64,000 nucleotides of DNA. It comes from Salegentibacter sp. 24. Its GTDB lineage: Bacteria > Bacteroidota > Bacteroidia > Flavobacteriales > Flavobacteriaceae. Every line of letters starts with the position of its first letter. The first letter of the stretch is position 1. Of the stretch, positions 24,547 through 33,103 are shown one piece after another. The DNA is taken from contig NZ_SNWE01000020.1 of NCBI RefSeq assembly GCF_004362395.1, positions 1 to 64,000 on the forward strand, read 5' to 3'. The translations under genes and the position numbers were made by a program. The notes beneath the pieces are model-generated. The model was not told the origin of the DNA and did no database searches. It was given only the letters and a program-made list of their open reading frames with translations.

Positions 24547-25815
24547 TTGAAACGCAGAAAATTTTATATAGCCATCTTTATCATTTCGGTAGTAGGACTA
24601 TTCGTTGTTCAGTACCAATATTTAAGAATTGGGCTCAATCTTGCTAAAATACAGTTTGAACAAAAAATTGAACGCGCCGGGAACGATTTAAAAAAAGACC
24701 TTTCCAAGGAGAATCAGCTTAGTTTTTTAATTGCGGAATCTCTGGAAGGCAGCAATTATTTCACCCTAAGCCAGGATAGTTTACAAGATGCTTCCAAACA
24801 TTTTTTAAATGACTTTATAAGGGACAGGTTGGTGACAAACAAGATTAAAACTGATTTCTCATATAATTTATATTCCGAGGATAAAAGTATTGACTTTAAA
24901 TCTCCATTGAGTTTTAAAAGCAAGGATGTTATTATAAAATATCCGGTAAAATTAGAAGGTTATCTCCCCGAAACCCTTGAAAAGGAGGTCACGCTTGAAT
25001 TACATTTTAAAGACCTTAACTCCTATTTCTTTTCTCAACTTCAGGGACTGCTTATCCCGGGTTTGCTCTTCCTGGGTGTTATTATCTTTGTAGTGATCTG
25101 GATGCTTCGATTGTTTTACTGGCAAAGAAATTTAATTACCATCACCAACGATTTTATAAATAACCTCACTCATGAACTTAAAACCCCGGTGTTTTCCATC
25201 GGGGTAGCCACTAAAATCCTGGAGAAAGATTTAAACCAGACTCAAAAACCAATCGTATTCCATATTAGAAAACAAGTAGATCGCTTGAACAGGCATATAC
25301 AACAAGTGCTGGAACTAGCTAGTTTAGAAACAAAAAAAAGATTTATAGAACTCGAAATGGTTGATTTAAGACCGGAACTTTTGCTGTGGTGTGAAGACTT
25401 TAAAATGCTATCTGAACTGGAAAATTTCATTTTTGAATTTGAACTGGAACCTGGAGAATATAAGGTAAAAATTGCCATATCACATTTTGAAAACGCTATT
25501 AATAACTTATTGGATAATGCTAAAAAGTATGCCGATCATCCACGAATAAAGCTAAAAGCATATACAGAAAAAATGAAGTTGCATATTTGCATTAGCGATA
25601 ATGGAAAAGGAATTTCAGAAAAAGAAAAACAGCATATTTTTAAAAAATTCTACCGGGTTCCTGAAGGCAACTTACACAGCGTAAAAGGATACGGCCTGGG
25701 ACTTAGCTATGTTCAGGAAGTTATAAAAAAGCATCAAGGTCAAATAAACTTAAACAGTGAATTACAAAAGGGTACACAAATCACCCTGATAATCCCTCTA
25801 AAAAATGCCAAATAA
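24547..25815 (+). CDS. Membrane sensor histidine kinase
   Basis: A 422-aa kinase starting at a TTG (no better start fits the N-terminal helix). Membrane helices are at about residues 7-24 and 167-190, with a periplasmic domain of about 140 residues between. The HisKA motif is NLTHELKTPVFSIGVA and the ATPase has NNLLDNAKKYAD, DNGKGISEKE and GYGLGLSYVQEV. The 3' end overlaps the response-regulator start by 11 nt. Regulated genes cannot be read directly; the beta-barrel gene divergently upstream is a candidate. Confidence 0.93.
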   Translation: MKRRKFYIAIFIISVVGLFVVQYQYLRIGLNLAKIQFEQKIERAGNDLKKDLSKENQLSFLIAESLEGSNYFTLSQDSLQDASKHFLNDFIRDRLVTNKIKTDFSYNLYSEDKSIDFKSPLSFKSKDVIIKYPVKLEGYLPETLEKEVTLELHFKDLNSYFFSQLQGLLIPGLLFLGVIIFVVIWMLRLFYWQRNLITITNDFINNLTHELKTPVFSIGVATKILEKDLNQTQKPIVFHIRKQVDRLNRHIQQVLELASLETKKRFIELEMVDLRPELLLWCEDFKMLSELENFIFEFELEPGEYKVKIAISHFENAINNLLDNAKKYADHPRIKLKAYTEKMKLHICISDNGKGISEKEKQHIFKKFYRVPEGNLHSVKGYGLGLSYVQEVIKKHQGQINLNSELQKGTQITLIIPLKNAK

Positions 25816-26506
25816 AAAGCATAAAATATTACTGGTTGAAGACGATGATTCCCTAGGCTATCTTCTTTCGGAATATCTGAAAATCAAAGGATTTGAAGTG
25901 TTTTGGGCCCAATCTGGAAAAAAGGCTTTGGAGCTTATTGAAGCAGATTCGTACGATTTAATAATTTTGGATGTGATGTTACCCGATATAGATGGGTTTA
26001 ATCTAGCAAATAAATTAAAAATCCAATATCCAGAAACTCCCTTTATTTTTTTAACAGCCAGATCCCTAAAAATTGATGTCCTAAAAGGATTTTCTCTTGG
26101 TGCCGTTGATTATCTAAAAAAGCCAATTGATGAAGAAGAACTGGTAGCTAGAATTCAGGCACTTTTATCTAGAATTAGTCCCAATGAGAAGGTAATAGAT
26201 GCAGAAGACTTTACGTATAAAATAGGTGAGTATAAATTTAATAATAAATACCAGGAGCTTATTTTTAATAAAGAAATTATTCAATTAACAGCAAGGGAAA
26301 GTGAATTACTGAATTTTTTGGTACAAAATAAAAATCAGCTTTGCAGCCACAAGGATATCCTGGTTCAGCTCTGGGGTAAAAACGACTATTTTAATCGAAA
26401 AAGCCTAAACGTTTTTGTTTCTCATCTTCGTAAATATTTAGAAAAGGATCCGAAAATTAAAATTGAAAACCGTCATAAAATGGGTTTTATTTTAAAAACT
26501 GAATAA
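25805..26506 (+). CDS. OmpR-family response regulator
   Basis: A 233-aa regulator. The receiver has LLVEDDDSLG, phosphoacceptor Asp in LIILDVMLPDIDG, Thr in IFLTARS and Lys in YLKKPID. The winged-helix output has LTARESELLNFLVQNKN and RKSLNVFVSHLRKYL. It is co-translated with the kinase at 24547. The following 233 bp (26507-26739) show no gene. Confidence 0.93.
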   Translation: MPNKKHKILLVEDDDSLGYLLSEYLKIKGFEVFWAQSGKKALELIEADSYDLIILDVMLPDIDGFNLANKLKIQYPETPFIFLTARSLKIDVLKGFSLGAVDYLKKPIDEEELVARIQALLSRISPNEKVIDAEDFTYKIGEYKFNNKYQELIFNKEIIQLTARESELLNFLVQNKNQLCSHKDILVQLWGKNDYFNRKSLNVFVSHLRKYLEKDPKIKIENRHKMGFILKTE

Positions 26507-26739
26507 TTCATATCTTCTGCTTATTTTATCATAAACATCAAATTCGTAGACAACATTGATTTAAAATATACCGACTATTTTAGCTCCTTATCATAAGGTT
26601 TTTGTTAATTACCTTTTAATAATTAAGTATTTTCTGGATGCTACTTTTTTTTGTAATTACTCCTGCTATAGGAATAATGAAAAAGGCAGCAATATAGGCT
26701 ATTCAATAATCCCAATTGATAATTCAGGGGAACCCCTTG

Positions 26740-27573
26740 TTACCCAATTTTCACAGAAGTCATCGTTAAAGAACCCGCTACAGCTTTATCATTAAAAAAA
26801 GTAAGGTTTTCATTTTTAGCCTTTAGTCCAAGGGTATAAAGCAATGGTATATAATGCTCAGGAGTTGGGATAGCCAGTTTCGCCTCCGCTCCAAGGTTTT
26901 TATAATTAATTAGCGGATTGAAATCTCCCTGAGAAATATACTTTTTCAATCTATCATTCATCTCCAGAGCCCAATCATAACCAAAACCTGGTTCTTCAAT
27001 TTTATCCCAGGCTAGCATTCTTAAATTGTGTACCATATTACCGCTACCGATAATTAAAACACCTTTATTTCTAAGATCCCTTAGCTCTTTAGCAAGTTCA
27101 AAATGGTAGTTTTCGTCCTTACTATGGTCTATACTGAGTTGTAAAACCGGAATATCTGCTTCGGGATACATATGCCTGACTACAGTCCAGGCACCATGGT
27201 CTAAACCCCAATCGTGATCTTCTACAATAGCTGTAGATTTTACCAAGTTTCTGGTTTCTTGGGCTATTAAAGGACTTCCCGGTGCAGGGTACTGAACCTG
27301 AAATAATTCCTGAGGAAAACCTCCAAAATCGTGAATGGTTTTAGGAAATTCCATACTTGTAATTCTGGTGCCTTGAGTGAGCCAATGGGCCGAAACCACC
27401 AGTACAGCTTTTGGAGTAGGCATATCTAAAGCCATTGTCTTCCAACCGGTACTAAATTCATTATCCTGAATGCCATTCATAGGTGAGCCATGCCCAATAA
27501 ACAAGACTGGCATGGGCTTCTCCTGCCTGGGCAGGTTGGCTGTGAACTTATTAAAATCTGAAAGGGCTGCCAT
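26740..27573 (-). CDS. ygiD: 4,5-DOPA-extradiol-dioxygenase-like protein (YgiD family)
   Basis: A 277-aa class III extradiol dioxygenase. The metal-binding region PVLFIGHGSPMNGI is near the N-terminus, followed by AVLVVSAHW, DHDWGLDHGAWTVVRHMYP and GSGNMVHNLR. Plant homologues open the ring of DOPA; bacterial YgiD acts on catechols, but the native substrate is usually unknown. The His ligands appear present. The gene follows the YceI gene by 74 bp on the same strand and belongs to a cluster of redox genes, suggesting a role in quinone or catechol stress. Confidence 0.88.
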   Translation of the reverse strand: MAALSDFNKFTANLPRQEKPMPVLFIGHGSPMNGIQDNEFSTGWKTMALDMPTPKAVLVVSAHWLTQGTRITSMEFPKTIHDFGGFPQELFQVQYPAPGSPLIAQETRNLVKSTAIVEDHDWGLDHGAWTVVRHMYPEADIPVLQLSIDHSKDENYHFELAKELRDLRNKGVLIIGSGNMVHNLRMLAWDKIEEPGFGYDWALEMNDRLKKYISQGDFNPLINYKNLGAEAKLAIPTPEHYIPLLYTLGLKAKNENLTFFNDKAVAGSLTMTSVKIG

Positions 27574-27647
27574 TTTTTGAATTTTAGAGAGAGGAAGCTT
27601 TTGAAAGTTTTTAAGCAGACTTTTTCTCGTAAGCCTCCTCCTAATAT

Positions 27648-28220
27648 TTATTGTTTAATGAACTCTCCGTCCACTTCAATTTTCACCTCATCACTAAGCA
27701 TTGGCTCAGGGAAACCAGCACCTAAATTAAAGTCAGATCGTTTTATGGTTCCTGTAATTGCAAAACCGGAAGTCATATCTTTACTCTGCGGATTTTCTAC
27801 TGTACCACGGTGCCAAACCTCTAAAGTAACCGGTTTTGTAACGCCATGGAAGGTCAGATCTCCGGTGACTTTATATTTGTCATCTCCAATTTTTTCTGAA
27901 GAATTACTTTTAAAACTCATCTTTGGGTGATTTTCAACATCAAAAAAATCGGCGCTTTTAAGGTGGTCATCCCTTCTTTCTACCCCCGTGTTAATAGAGG
28001 CTACATCTATTTCCATTTCGTATTGAGCATCACTAAAGTCGTCCTTAGATGCTGTAATGCTGCCTTGAAATTCTCCGAACTGACCTTCTATTTCAGCAAT
28101 TCCGAGATGAACAATGTCAAAAGAAACCTGCGTATGAGCCGGATCGGCTTTCCAGGTTGTTTGCGCGAAAATGTTTGTACTTAAAAAAGCGATAAACAAA
28201 AAAGAAAATACTTGTTTCAT
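27648..28220 (-). CDS. Periplasmic YceI-family protein
   Basis: A 190-aa protein with signal peptide MKQVFSFLFIAFLSTNIFAQ and a YceI lipocalin-like barrel: WKADPAHTQVSFDIVHLGI, FQGSITASKDDF, DHLKSADFFDVENHPKMSF, YKVTGDLTFHGVTKPVTLEV and GFAITGTIKRSDFNLG. YceI proteins bind polyisoprenoids such as quinones in the periplasm. A second YceI gene without a signal peptide lies three genes upstream in the same direction, which suggests periplasmic and cytoplasmic versions of one function. Confidence 0.93.
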   Translation of the reverse strand: MKQVFSFLFIAFLSTNIFAQTTWKADPAHTQVSFDIVHLGIAEIEGQFGEFQGSITASKDDFSDAQYEMEIDVASINTGVERRDDHLKSADFFDVENHPKMSFKSNSSEKIGDDKYKVTGDLTFHGVTKPVTLEVWHRGTVENPQSKDMTSGFAITGTIKRSDFNLGAGFPEPMLSDEVKIEVDGEFIKQ

Positions 28221-28257
28221 AATATTTCGTTTAAGTTAATTAATAAAGTTTTCATTT

Positions 28258-28908
28258 TTAATAGGCCGCTGTAAAACGCTGATTGATATGTTTGGCATTC
28301 TCGGCCTCATCTACCAGTACCACTGCCATGTCCTGTACAGAAAGTTCACTTTTTCCTTCCTCATCAAACACAGCCTTTTCCAAGCCTTTTCTGTAAGTGT
28401 TTCGTCGCTCATGTGGTTTCCCGGGAGCCATACCTATTGCCGGACTAAAGAAAGTCCAATCGAGATCTTCTTCCCTTTTAATAATCTCGAGGTATTCACT
28501 CGCAGCGGTAGCACCGGGTTTAATTTCTTCGGGAAAATTAGGGTCATCTATCACCCTTGTTCTTTCGTTTAAAAACAGACTTCCGGCACCACCAACAACA
28601 ATTAACCTTTTGACTCCCGATTCTTTGACAGCCTGCTGTATAGCTTGCGCCCCTTCTAAATATTCATTATAAATATTAGGATTAGACCACCCCGGATTAA
28701 ATGCGCTTATCACGAGGTCATTACCCTTAACTGCCTCTGCTAGGTCGTCTGTGCTTTTTACATCGATATCTACTTTTTTGAGCAGTTCGTGTTCAGTTAT
28801 TTTGTTTGTTTTTCTAGCAATTGCAGTCACCTCGTGCCCTCTATTTAATGCTTCTGATAATATGTGTGAACCCACAAATCCGGTTGCGCCTATAAGTGCT
28901 ATTTTCAT
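28258..28908 (-). CDS. NAD(P)-dependent oxidoreductase (atypical SDR)
   Basis: A 216-aa protein of the NmrA/HSCARG-like atypical short-chain dehydrogenase group. The N-terminal nucleotide-binding motif is IALIGATGFVGSHIL, followed by GHEVTAIARK and VSGVKRLIVVGGAGSLF. The usual YxxxK catalytic pair is not clear, so it may be a NADPH sensor or a quinone/flavin reductase rather than a classical dehydrogenase. It lies between the two YceI genes, 12 bp downstream of the DsbA-family gene. Confidence 0.88.
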   Translation of the reverse strand: MKIALIGATGFVGSHILSEALNRGHEVTAIARKTNKITEHELLKKVDIDVKSTDDLAEAVKGNDLVISAFNPGWSNPNIYNEYLEGAQAIQQAVKESGVKRLIVVGGAGSLFLNERTRVIDDPNFPEEIKPGATAASEYLEIIKREEDLDWTFFSPAIGMAPGKPHERRNTYRKGLEKAVFDEEGKSELSVQDMAVVLVDEAENAKHINQRFTAAY

Positions 28909-28919
28909 AATTTTATTTT

Positions 28920-29621
28920 TTAATCACAGTTGCCGTCAGGTGAACAGGAATCACCTTCAGAAATCTCCAGCTGACTTTGCTTTGGTTTAAATTCTTCCCA
29001 TGCTTTCTCCAGGGTTTGTAAAAATGCAGCTGTAGGCTGCGCTCCTGAAATAGCGTATTTATCATCTATCACAAAAAAAGGAACCCCTCTAACTCCAATA
29101 TTGCGTGCCTCCATTTCATCTTGTTTCACCTGGTAGGCAAAAGCATCAGATTCCAGCGTGTTTTTTACTTCTTCGGCTTCCATCCCAATCGAATTACCGA
29201 TTTCCTGTAAAACTTCAGTATCATCAATATTCTTTGCTTCCTCAAAATGAGCTTTAAACAATGCTTCTTCAATTTTATTCCCCAGACCTTTTGATTTAGC
29301 CAGTTGAATAAGCCTGTGAGCCTTAAAGGAGTTAGCAGTGACCGAAGTTTCGAGATTAAATTTCAAGCCTACTTCAGCAGCCATATGGGTTGCCCAGCTA
29401 AACATTTCTTTTGCCTTGGCTTCGCTCACACCTTTAGCTTTAACAAAATACTCCAGGGTACTGAGATTAGGATCTGTCTTTAGGTTTGGATCAAGTTGAT
29501 AACTTTTCCATTCAATATCTACTTCTTTTTCTTGGGGGAACTGTGAGAGAGCAGCTTCGAATTTCTTCTTACCGATATAACAAAATGGGCATCTTACGTC
29601 CGACCATATCTTTACTTTCAT
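28920..29621 (-). CDS. DsbA-family oxidoreductase (FrnE-like)
   Basis: A 233-aa cytoplasmic thioredoxin-fold protein with active site CPFC at residues 11-14, a helical insert, and VRGVPFFVIDDKYAISGAQP with the cis-Pro loop. It ends in a Cys-rich tail (SCSPDGNC). The FrnE group handles disulphides under oxidative stress and lacks a signal peptide, as here. It is co-directional with and 12 bp upstream of the SDR gene. Confidence 0.9.
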   Translation of the reverse strand: MKVKIWSDVRCPFCYIGKKKFEAALSQFPQEKEVDIEWKSYQLDPNLKTDPNLSTLEYFVKAKGVSEAKAKEMFSWATHMAAEVGLKFNLETSVTANSFKAHRLIQLAKSKGLGNKIEEALFKAHFEEAKNIDDTEVLQEIGNSIGMEAEEVKNTLESDAFAYQVKQDEMEARNIGVRGVPFFVIDDKYAISGAQPTAAFLQTLEKAWEEFKPKQSQLEISEGDSCSPDGNCD

Positions 29622-29648
29622 AATTTTTAAATTAAATGATTATTAGAA

Positions 29649-30182
29649 TTACGCTTGTTTTATAAACTGAAGCTCTCCATTAATACGAACCTCGTCACTT
29701 ACCATAACACCGCCGGCTTCTAAAATTGCATTCCAGTTAAGTCCCCAGTCTTTACGATTTATCTTGCCGGTAAAAGAGAATCCTGCTTTTTGATTGCCAT
29801 AAGGATCTTTCATCATTCCACCATAATCTACATCCAGGTTAACCTCTTTTGCTGTCCCTTTTATGGTCAATAGCCCAGTTAGTTTGTAATTATCAGTATC
29901 CAATTTTTCAAAAGAAGTACCTACAAAAGAAATAGTTTTGTGTTTTTCAGTATCAAAGAAATCAGCACTTCTCAAATGGATATCCCTATCCTTATTATTG
30001 GTATAAACAGAATCCGATTTTACCGTAGCATTTAACTTTGCCTTATCGAAATCTTGTCTTATAGATTCAATCTCTCCATCAAATTCCTGAAATTCACCTT
30101 TCACATTACTGATCATAAGGTGTTTTACTTTAAAGTTGATTTCACTATGAGTTGGGTCTAAATTCCATGTGGTCGTTTCCAT
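29649..30182 (-). CDS. Cytoplasmic YceI-family protein
   Basis: A 177-aa YceI barrel without a signal peptide, starting METTTWNLDPTHSEINFKVKHL. It retains DIHLRSADFFDTEKHKTISF, YKLTGLLTIKGTAKEVNLDV and GFSFTGKINRKDWGLNWN. It is the first gene of the run leading to the DsbA-family, SDR, YceI and DODA genes. An imperfect -7 box (GATCTTTG) lies at 30219-30226. Binding of an isoprenoid-type ligand is expected from the family. Confidence 0.92.
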   Translation of the reverse strand: METTTWNLDPTHSEINFKVKHLMISNVKGEFQEFDGEIESIRQDFDKAKLNATVKSDSVYTNNKDRDIHLRSADFFDTEKHKTISFVGTSFEKLDTDNYKLTGLLTIKGTAKEVNLDVDYGGMMKDPYGNQKAGFSFTGKINRKDWGLNWNAILEAGGVMVSDEVRINGELQFIKQA

Positions 30183-30276
30183 AATTTTACGTTTTAGTTA
30201 TACTAAATTATTGTGATACAAAGATCGGGAGTAAGCTCGGTCAAATGATTCACCTATGTTAAGAAAACAGAGACCA

Positions 30277-30852
30277 TTAGAGATTCTTACGAATCCTGCT
30301 TAGCGACTGGGGCTTAATTCCTAGGTAGGAAGCGATTAGATATTGGGGAATGCGTTGAATGAAATGGGGATAGCGTTTTGAAAAACCTTTATATCTATGA
30401 TCGGCATCTTCACTTATAGTTTTGGCAATTCGGGTATGTAGGGAAGCCAATGCATTTTGGAGTAGAATTCTAAAAAACCTATCAAATAGCTGATGAGAAA
30501 AACAAAGTTTTTCAAAGTCTTTTTTATGAATCATTAGAGCTCTGGTTGGTTCCAGGGTCTCTATAGTGGAAACGGCAGCAGTTTCCCTAAAATAACTCGG
30601 AGCATCGGTGATCCAGTATTCTTCAATAGCCAATTGAATTACATTTTTATTTCCTTTTTCATTAAGATAATAGGAATAGCAAGCACCTTCAAGGATAAAA
30701 AATTGATAATTACATGCCTGGCCGGTTTCAACCAAATATTCTTTTTTATCATAGTTTTTCTCAAAGGAAAGCGCTTTTAGATCGGAAAGCATCTCTTCTG
30801 ATATCTCTTCCCCCAAAGTTCTTTCCATATTTTTCCTGATGAGATCCTCCAT
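30277..30852 (-). CDS. Crp/Fnr-family transcriptional regulator
   Basis: A 191-aa regulator with an N-terminal cyclic-nucleotide-binding-like barrel (YQFFILEGACYSYYL, VIQLAIEEYWITD) and a C-terminal HTH ending in YLIASYLGIKPQSLSRIRKNL. This is the short-HTH Crp group common in Bacteroidota. It lies 94 bp upstream of the redox cluster on the same strand and is a plausible regulator of it. It is divergent from another Crp/Fnr gene at 31082. Confidence 0.9.
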   Translation of the reverse strand: MEDLIRKNMERTLGEEISEEMLSDLKALSFEKNYDKKEYLVETGQACNYQFFILEGACYSYYLNEKGNKNVIQLAIEEYWITDAPSYFRETAAVSTIETLEPTRALMIHKKDFEKLCFSHQLFDRFFRILLQNALASLHTRIAKTISEDADHRYKGFSKRYPHFIQRIPQYLIASYLGIKPQSLSRIRKNL

Positions 30853-31081
30853 TTTTAAATTCTTTTTCCTTTTTTTAGTTCCATCATTATGTTTAAAGAT
30901 ACAAAGAAGCGTATGGTATACTTTCAGGAAAAAATTAATTTTATAAAAATCAGATCATGGTATGAATGTCTTGTGCCAGAATTTGGGAATTTGGATTTTA
31001 TTTCCGTTAAAATCTTGTAAAAAAATATTTTCGCTTTTATCAATTCTTAGCTTTAATTTCCACACTTAACTTAGACACAAC

Positions 31082-31642
31082 ATGAATATTGAGCAAATAC
31101 TCGACAAAGTATATCCACTTTCCCACTCAACCAGACTTACACTCCAGGAGAATATCGTTAAAGTAAGTTTTCCCAAACATTACATCATTTTACAAGCAGA
31201 TAGGATTGAAAAAAAAATCTATTTTATCAAAAAAGGAATTGCAAGAACTTTTTTCCTTATTGATGGCAATGAAATTACATTTTCATTTGGAAAAGAAGGG
31301 GATACAATTATTTCCATGGAAAGTTATGTTGCCCACAAAAAAGGTTATGAAAATATCGAACTGCTAGAAGACTGTGAACTCTACAAAATAAATATAGAAA
31401 ACTTGCAAAAGCAATTTCGAGAGAATATAGAAATTGCAAACTGGGGCAGAAAATTCGCTGAATTACATCTTCTAAAAGCAGAAGAAAGACTTATTTCAAG
31501 ACAATTCGGAACGGCAACAGAAAGGTATAAAGAGCTTTTAAAAAACTATCCGGACTTAATTCAAAGGGTTCAGCTAAAGCACATCGCTTCTTATTTAGGC
31601 ATAACGCAAGTCAGTTTAAGTCGCATAAGAGCAAATATATAA
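31082..31642 (+). CDS. Crp/Fnr-family transcriptional regulator
   Basis: A 186-aa regulator with a cyclic-nucleotide-binding-like barrel (IYFIKKGIARTFFLIDGNEITFSFGKEG) and a C-terminal HTH (LKHIASYLGITQVSLSRIRANI). It is divergent from the similar regulator at 30277-30852 across a 229-bp gap that shows no further gene. A near-consensus -7 box (TAGCTTTA) lies at 31048-31055. Signal and targets are unknown. Confidence 0.9.
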   Translation: MNIEQILDKVYPLSHSTRLTLQENIVKVSFPKHYIILQADRIEKKIYFIKKGIARTFFLIDGNEITFSFGKEGDTIISMESYVAHKKGYENIELLEDCELYKINIENLQKQFRENIEIANWGRKFAELHLLKAEERLISRQFGTATERYKELLKNYPDLIQRVQLKHIASYLGITQVSLSRIRANI

Positions 31643-31675
31643 TACAACATATTTCTTATCATATGTAAAATATTT

Positions 31676-31693
31676 TCTGAAACCGGTTTCAGA
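31676..31693. repeat. 18-bp perfect palindrome
   Basis: TCTGAAACCGGTTTCAGA is fully self-complementary, 33 bp after the Crp/Fnr gene stop. Without a loop or T-run it is more likely an operator than a terminator. The rest of 31643-31877 shows no gene. Confidence 0.4.
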
Positions 31694-31877
31694 CCTTTGT
31701 CCAAAATCCGGAAAAATATGAATATAGAAATAAGAAAAACTTCAAAAAATCTTAGTAATCAAATTAAATGGACGCTTTCCTCCTTGCTACAAAAACAGTC
31801 CAAAATCACATAAAATTACTAGGGATCAAGGATATAAAAATTGATTAAATCATAAAAGAAACACAGAGAATAATAAA

Positions 31878-32399
31878 ATGCAAACTATAATAATTAGAAA
31901 AGTAACTACAGAGCACATAAATGAATTACAAAATATCGGAAAGCTGACTTTTACTGAAACTTTCGCTTCAGAAAATAGTGGAGAAAATATGAAAAGCTAT
32001 TTGGAGGAGGGTTTTTCACTCAAAAAACTAAAGGAAGAATTAATGGATGAAAATGCTGAATTTTATTTTGCCGAAATTAATCAAGAGGTAATTGGATATT
32101 TAAAAGTCAATATCGGACAATCCCAAACAGAAATTAAAGACCATAATTCACTTGAAATTGAACGGATATACGTGTTAAAAAAATTTCACGGTAAAAAAAT
32201 TGGCCAACTACTATACGACAAGGCTATTGAATTGGCTAAAGAAAAAAATGTAGATTATGTCTGGTTGGGTGTATGGGAAAAAAACTTAAGAGCAATTCGA
32301 TTTTATGAAAAGAATGGATTTGAAATATTTGACAAGCATATCTTTCAACTCGGAAATGATGCACAAACTGACATTCTGATGAGACTCGCACTTAACTAA
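31878..32399 (+). CDS. GNAT-family N-acetyltransferase
   Basis: A 173-aa acetyltransferase. The acetyl-CoA pyrophosphate loop lies in IERIYVLKKFHGKKIGQLL, with the preceding strand GYLKVNIG and the C-terminal VDYVWLGVWEKNLRAIRFYEKNGFE motif B. The substrate is unknown. The gene ends one base before the outermost tRNA-Leu repeat, so it marks the chromosomal side of the island array or was itself brought in by an older event. Confidence 0.9.
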   Translation: MQTIIIRKVTTEHINELQNIGKLTFTETFASENSGENMKSYLEEGFSLKKLKEELMDENAEFYFAEINQEVIGYLKVNIGQSQTEIKDHNSLEIERIYVLKKFHGKKIGQLLYDKAIELAKEKNVDYVWLGVWEKNLRAIRFYEKNGFEIFDKHIFQLGNDAQTDILMRLALN

Positions 32400-32400
32400 A

Positions 32401-32481
32401 AAAGTCGAGTCGTTAAACTCGGCATCCCATTGGGCGAGAGAGAGAACTCGAACCTCCACACATTGCTGCACTAGATCATAA
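32401..32481 (-). repeat. Outer tRNA-Leu 3'-half remnant (att-like copy R1)
   Basis: Compared with 41281-41363, the copy keeps the TpsiC arm, variable arm and part of the anticodon arm (identical over CGAACCTCCACACATTGCTG and the next bases CACTAGATC) but has lost the 5' half. The terminator hairpin is also present, with paired changes (GAGT/ACTC in place of GACT/AGTC) that keep the stem. It is not a functional tRNA. The crossover for this copy was near the anticodon arm. Confidence 0.8.
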
Positions 32482-32761
32482 GTTGTTAAAATTATTTCAG
32501 AAAATACAGCATAACATCTTAAAATCAATTAATTACAGAATTTGAAGTGTCATTTAATATCAATTAGGTATATATATAAATGAAATCAACAACAAATGTT
32601 ATAAATAATTAACTTAACTAGATGGACAATCAGATTGTTATGAATTCAGGCGCATCAATACCCCTTCAAAAAAACTAATAAAAAAAGGACACTACCTTTT
32701 ACCAATCCGCACCTCACTTTCGAGTCATACCACGCCAGAAAATATTAATCTTTAATTTCTA

Positions 32762-32935
32762 TCAAGTGCAAATAAATGGCTAAATTCTCGTTTGACTGAA
32801 GGGGCAATTAACGCTGGGATAACCATGCACCTTGCCCGACATTGCTTCGGAAATATTGCAGGCGATAAAATTCCGGGTCAAATGATCCAGCAATTATATA
32901 GATATAACTCTGTCACCACGACTATGTTGTGTTAA
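32762..32935 (+). pseudogene. Tyrosine recombinase C-terminal remnant
   Basis: A 57-residue open stretch without a start codon. It reads KWLNSRLTEGAINAGI, then HLARHCFGNIAGDKIPG and LYRYNSVTTTM. HLAR is the HxxR catalytic motif of phage-type integrases, and the pattern matches the family's C-terminal domain. The stop follows TTTMLC, so the nucleophilic Tyr normally found a few residues later is absent. N-terminal and core-binding domains are also gone. It lies 280 bp inside the R1 repeat, the expected place for an island integrase. No other gene is visible in 32482-33057. Confidence 0.75.
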
Positions 32936-33057
32936 TCCTATTTTATAAGCCAGGAAACCGATATAGCTCTCAATAATATTATTGATTTTTTAATAAACCC
33001 CTTCAATAAATTAAAACCTTGAAATTAATTCAAGTAGAAAAAACAGATTTTTAATTA

Positions 33058-33088
33058 TAATAATCCCGAAAAATATTCGGGATTATTA
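33058..33088 (-). terminator. Strong terminator hairpin of the RND operon
   Basis: TAATAATCCCGAA and its exact reverse complement enclose a 5-nt loop, forming a 13-bp perfect stem with AT-rich flanks. It lies 15 bp after the stop of the RND transporter gene. Confidence 0.8.
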
Positions 33089-33103
33089 TGAAAGTTTTAA
33101 AAA

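Noticed and set aside
30963-30978. A second sigma-54-like site (TGGCAC at -24) upstream of the Crp/Fnr gene at 30852
   Set aside because: The -24 half is perfect but the -12 GC is TC, and GG-N10-GC is broken, so it does not meet the essential spacing/base rule.
32286-32528. Minus-strand frame of 80 codons
   Set aside because: It reads through the tRNA remnant and the reverse of the GNAT gene, with no domain.
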